DNA of 64,000 nt, from contig NZ_FNDR01000009.1 of assembly GCF_900099805.1 (NCBI RefSeq), positions 124,001 to 188,000 on the forward strand, in the 5' to 3' direction. Positions 62,985 through 64,000 of the stretch are shown here, in pieces. The stretch comes from Variovorax sp. OV700 (lineage in GTDB: Bacteria > Pseudomonadota > Gammaproteobacteria > Burkholderiales > Burkholderiaceae_C). Each line of letters opens with the position of its first letter. Within the stretch, counting starts at the first letter, position 1. The notes under the pieces were generated by a model. The model was not told where the DNA came from and made no database searches. It saw nothing but the letters and a program-made list of their open reading frames with translations. Made by a program: the position numbers and the translations under genes.

Positions 62985-63864
62985 GGCGCATCTCGCTCTC
63001 GTGCCAGTGGCCGAGCACCAACCGCGACAACGCGGCGAACACGATGAAGATCACGATACCGAGCAGGGACACCAGCAGCAGCGCCGCGAACATCATCGGG
63101 ATCTCGGTGCGAAAGCTCGATTCGAGGATGCGCGAGGCGAGGCCCGTCTCCTTGCCGGCGGTGCCGGCCGTGAACTCCGCGACCACCGCGCCGATCAGGC
63201 TCAGCCCGCCCGCGATCTTCAGGCCCGCCATGAAATAGGGCAGCGCGCTGGGTGCGAGAAGGTAGCGGAAGGTCTGCCACGGCGAGGCCTTGTAGAGCTG
63301 AAACAGGTCACGCAGATTGCTGTCGGCGCTTTTCAGGCCGATGACGGTGTTCGACAGGATCGGGAAGAAGGCCACGATCCAGGCGCACAGCAGCAGCGCC
63401 GCCGTGGTGCTCGATACGTAGATCAATATCAGCGGCGCGATCGCAATGATCGGCGTCACCTGCAGGATCACCGCGATCGGAAAGAGGCCGATCTCCACCC
63501 ACTTGAAAAGCGCGAACGCAATCGCCAGAAGTACGCCGCCCACGATGGCCGCGCCGAGCGCGAGCAGCGTGAGCTTCACGGTGAACCACAGCGCGCTGGA
63601 GAGCGAGCCCCAGTTGTCGAACAACGTGCGCAGGATGAGCGAGGGCGCGGGCAGGATGTAGTGCGGAATGCCGTTGGCGCGCACCATCCATTCCCACGCC
63701 AGCAGCAGCACGATGACGATGCCGGCCGGCACTGCGATGCGCAGCATTGATTCGCGCCGGTGCAGCCTGTCTTCGTGCGCGCGCAGCATCGCTTCGGAGG
63801 GCGCGACGTCCGCCGCATCCATCGGCACGTCGGCCGGCACCGCAGGCTCAGTGATCGATGTCAT
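62974..63864 (-). CDS. ABC transporter permease (NitT/TauT family)
   Basis: 296 residues from the ATG at 63864, which has GGAG six bases upstream; the ATG at 63876 is an alternative. Six membrane segments and the EAA coupling loop (LYKASPWQTFRYLLAPSALPYFMAGLKIAGG). It overlaps the ATPase gene by 17 bp and the oxidase gene by 11 bp, so all three are one operon. Confidence 0.92.
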   Translation of the reverse strand: MTSITEPAVPADVPMDAADVAPSEAMLRAHEDRLHRRESMLRIAVPAGIVIVLLLAWEWMVRANGIPHYILPAPSLILRTLFDNWGSLSSALWFTVKLTLLALGAAIVGGVLLAIAFALFKWVEIGLFPIAVILQVTPIIAIAPLILIYVSSTTAALLLCAWIVAFFPILSNTVIGLKSADSNLRDLFQLYKASPWQTFRYLLAPSALPYFMAGLKIAGGLSLIGAVVAEFTAGTAGKETGLASRILESSFRTEIPMMFAALLLVSLLGIVIFIVFAALSRLVLGHWHESEMRRER

Positions 63865-64000
63865 GCAGCGCTCCATGCAGGGATCGCGACACCGCCGTGC
63901 AATGCGCGTTGTAACGGCTCGAAGTGCGAAAGTCCTCGCCGCGCGGATAGGGTTCGTCGATCCGGATCTCGTCGATCACCCGGCCAGGCCGCGCCGCCAT
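63848..64000 (-). CDS. ABC transporter ATP-binding protein, C-terminal end (cut by window)
   Basis: Only about 50 C-terminal residues are visible: AARPGRVIDEIRIDEPYPR, typical of the end of SsuB/TauB-type ATPases after the switch region. The stop at 63848-63850 lies inside the permease start region. The gene continues beyond the window. Confidence 0.8.
   Translation of the reverse strand: MAARPGRVIDEIRIDEPYPRGEDFRTSSRYNAHCTAVSRSLHGALHDIDH

Overview
The window looks like chromosomal DNA of a beta-proteobacterium of the family Comamonadaceae, most likely Variovorax or a close relative. I infer this from the high GC content, the gene families (PilE/FimT/PilV/PilW/PilX/PilY1 minor pilins beside a PglL-type ligase, YaeQ, a DUF3717 protein, YhdP, a MdeB-like E1) and the catabolic operons. 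No rRNA, tRNA, CRISPR array, phage or complete IS was found. Nearly all of the sequence is coding, and most of it is ordinary core genome up to about 48 kb.

Layout. 1-2.5 kb: a CHASE2 class III adenylate cyclase (cut by the window edge) followed at once by a metallo-beta-lactamase-fold cyclic-nucleotide phosphodiesterase. 2.5-13.7 kb: type IV pili. pilA has a sigma-54 promoter preceded by TGTCA inverted repeats. The minor pilin operon pilE-fimT-pilV-pilW-pilX-pilY1 lies on the minus strand with start/stop overlaps, a TonB-like gene lies beyond it, and a divergent O-antigen-ligase/PglL-type gene may glycosylate pilin. 13.7-25 kb: moaC, an M48 protease, small membrane proteins, a TerC-family gene behind a yybP-ykoY (Mn2+) riboswitch, yaeQ, a PepSY protein plus FecA-like receptor pair, purB and a GST. 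25-28.5 kb: glutathione peroxidase, a ferritin-like diiron protein, and an ECF41 sigma factor with its carboxymuconolactone-decarboxylase partner. Both of these last genes carry the same TGTCACA-N16-CGTC promoter. 28.5-46 kb: rlpA, glnE, yhdP, a Nit-type amidase, a two-component system, two OmpA lipoproteins, mltA and phoX. 46-49 kb: an Lrp regulator divergent from an orphan pyruvate-dehydrogenase-like E1.

48.8-57.8 kb is one long plus-strand catabolic operon: GntR regulator, MFS transporter, ltnD, denD, otnK, otnC, otnI. These would take L-threonate and D-erythronate to dihydroxyacetone phosphate. The operon runs by an ATGA overlap into an amidohydrolase and a RidA protein. Converging on it (57.8-64 kb, minus strand) are a NitT/TauT-type ABC importer, an FAD-linked oxidase, a flavodoxin-fold reductase, a phthalate-dioxygenase-type reductase and a RutR-like TetR regulator. 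I read this as uptake and oxidation of an unidentified N-heterocycle whose oxygenase lies outside the window.

The most unusual structure is a 262-268 bp palindromic element present twice in opposite orientation (54343-54604 and 61295-61562), each copy inserted between genes of an operon. Each copy consists of two inverted hairpin modules. Across the four modules the stems change while base pairing is kept, and the inner-loop sequence stays constant. I do not recognise it as a named family.
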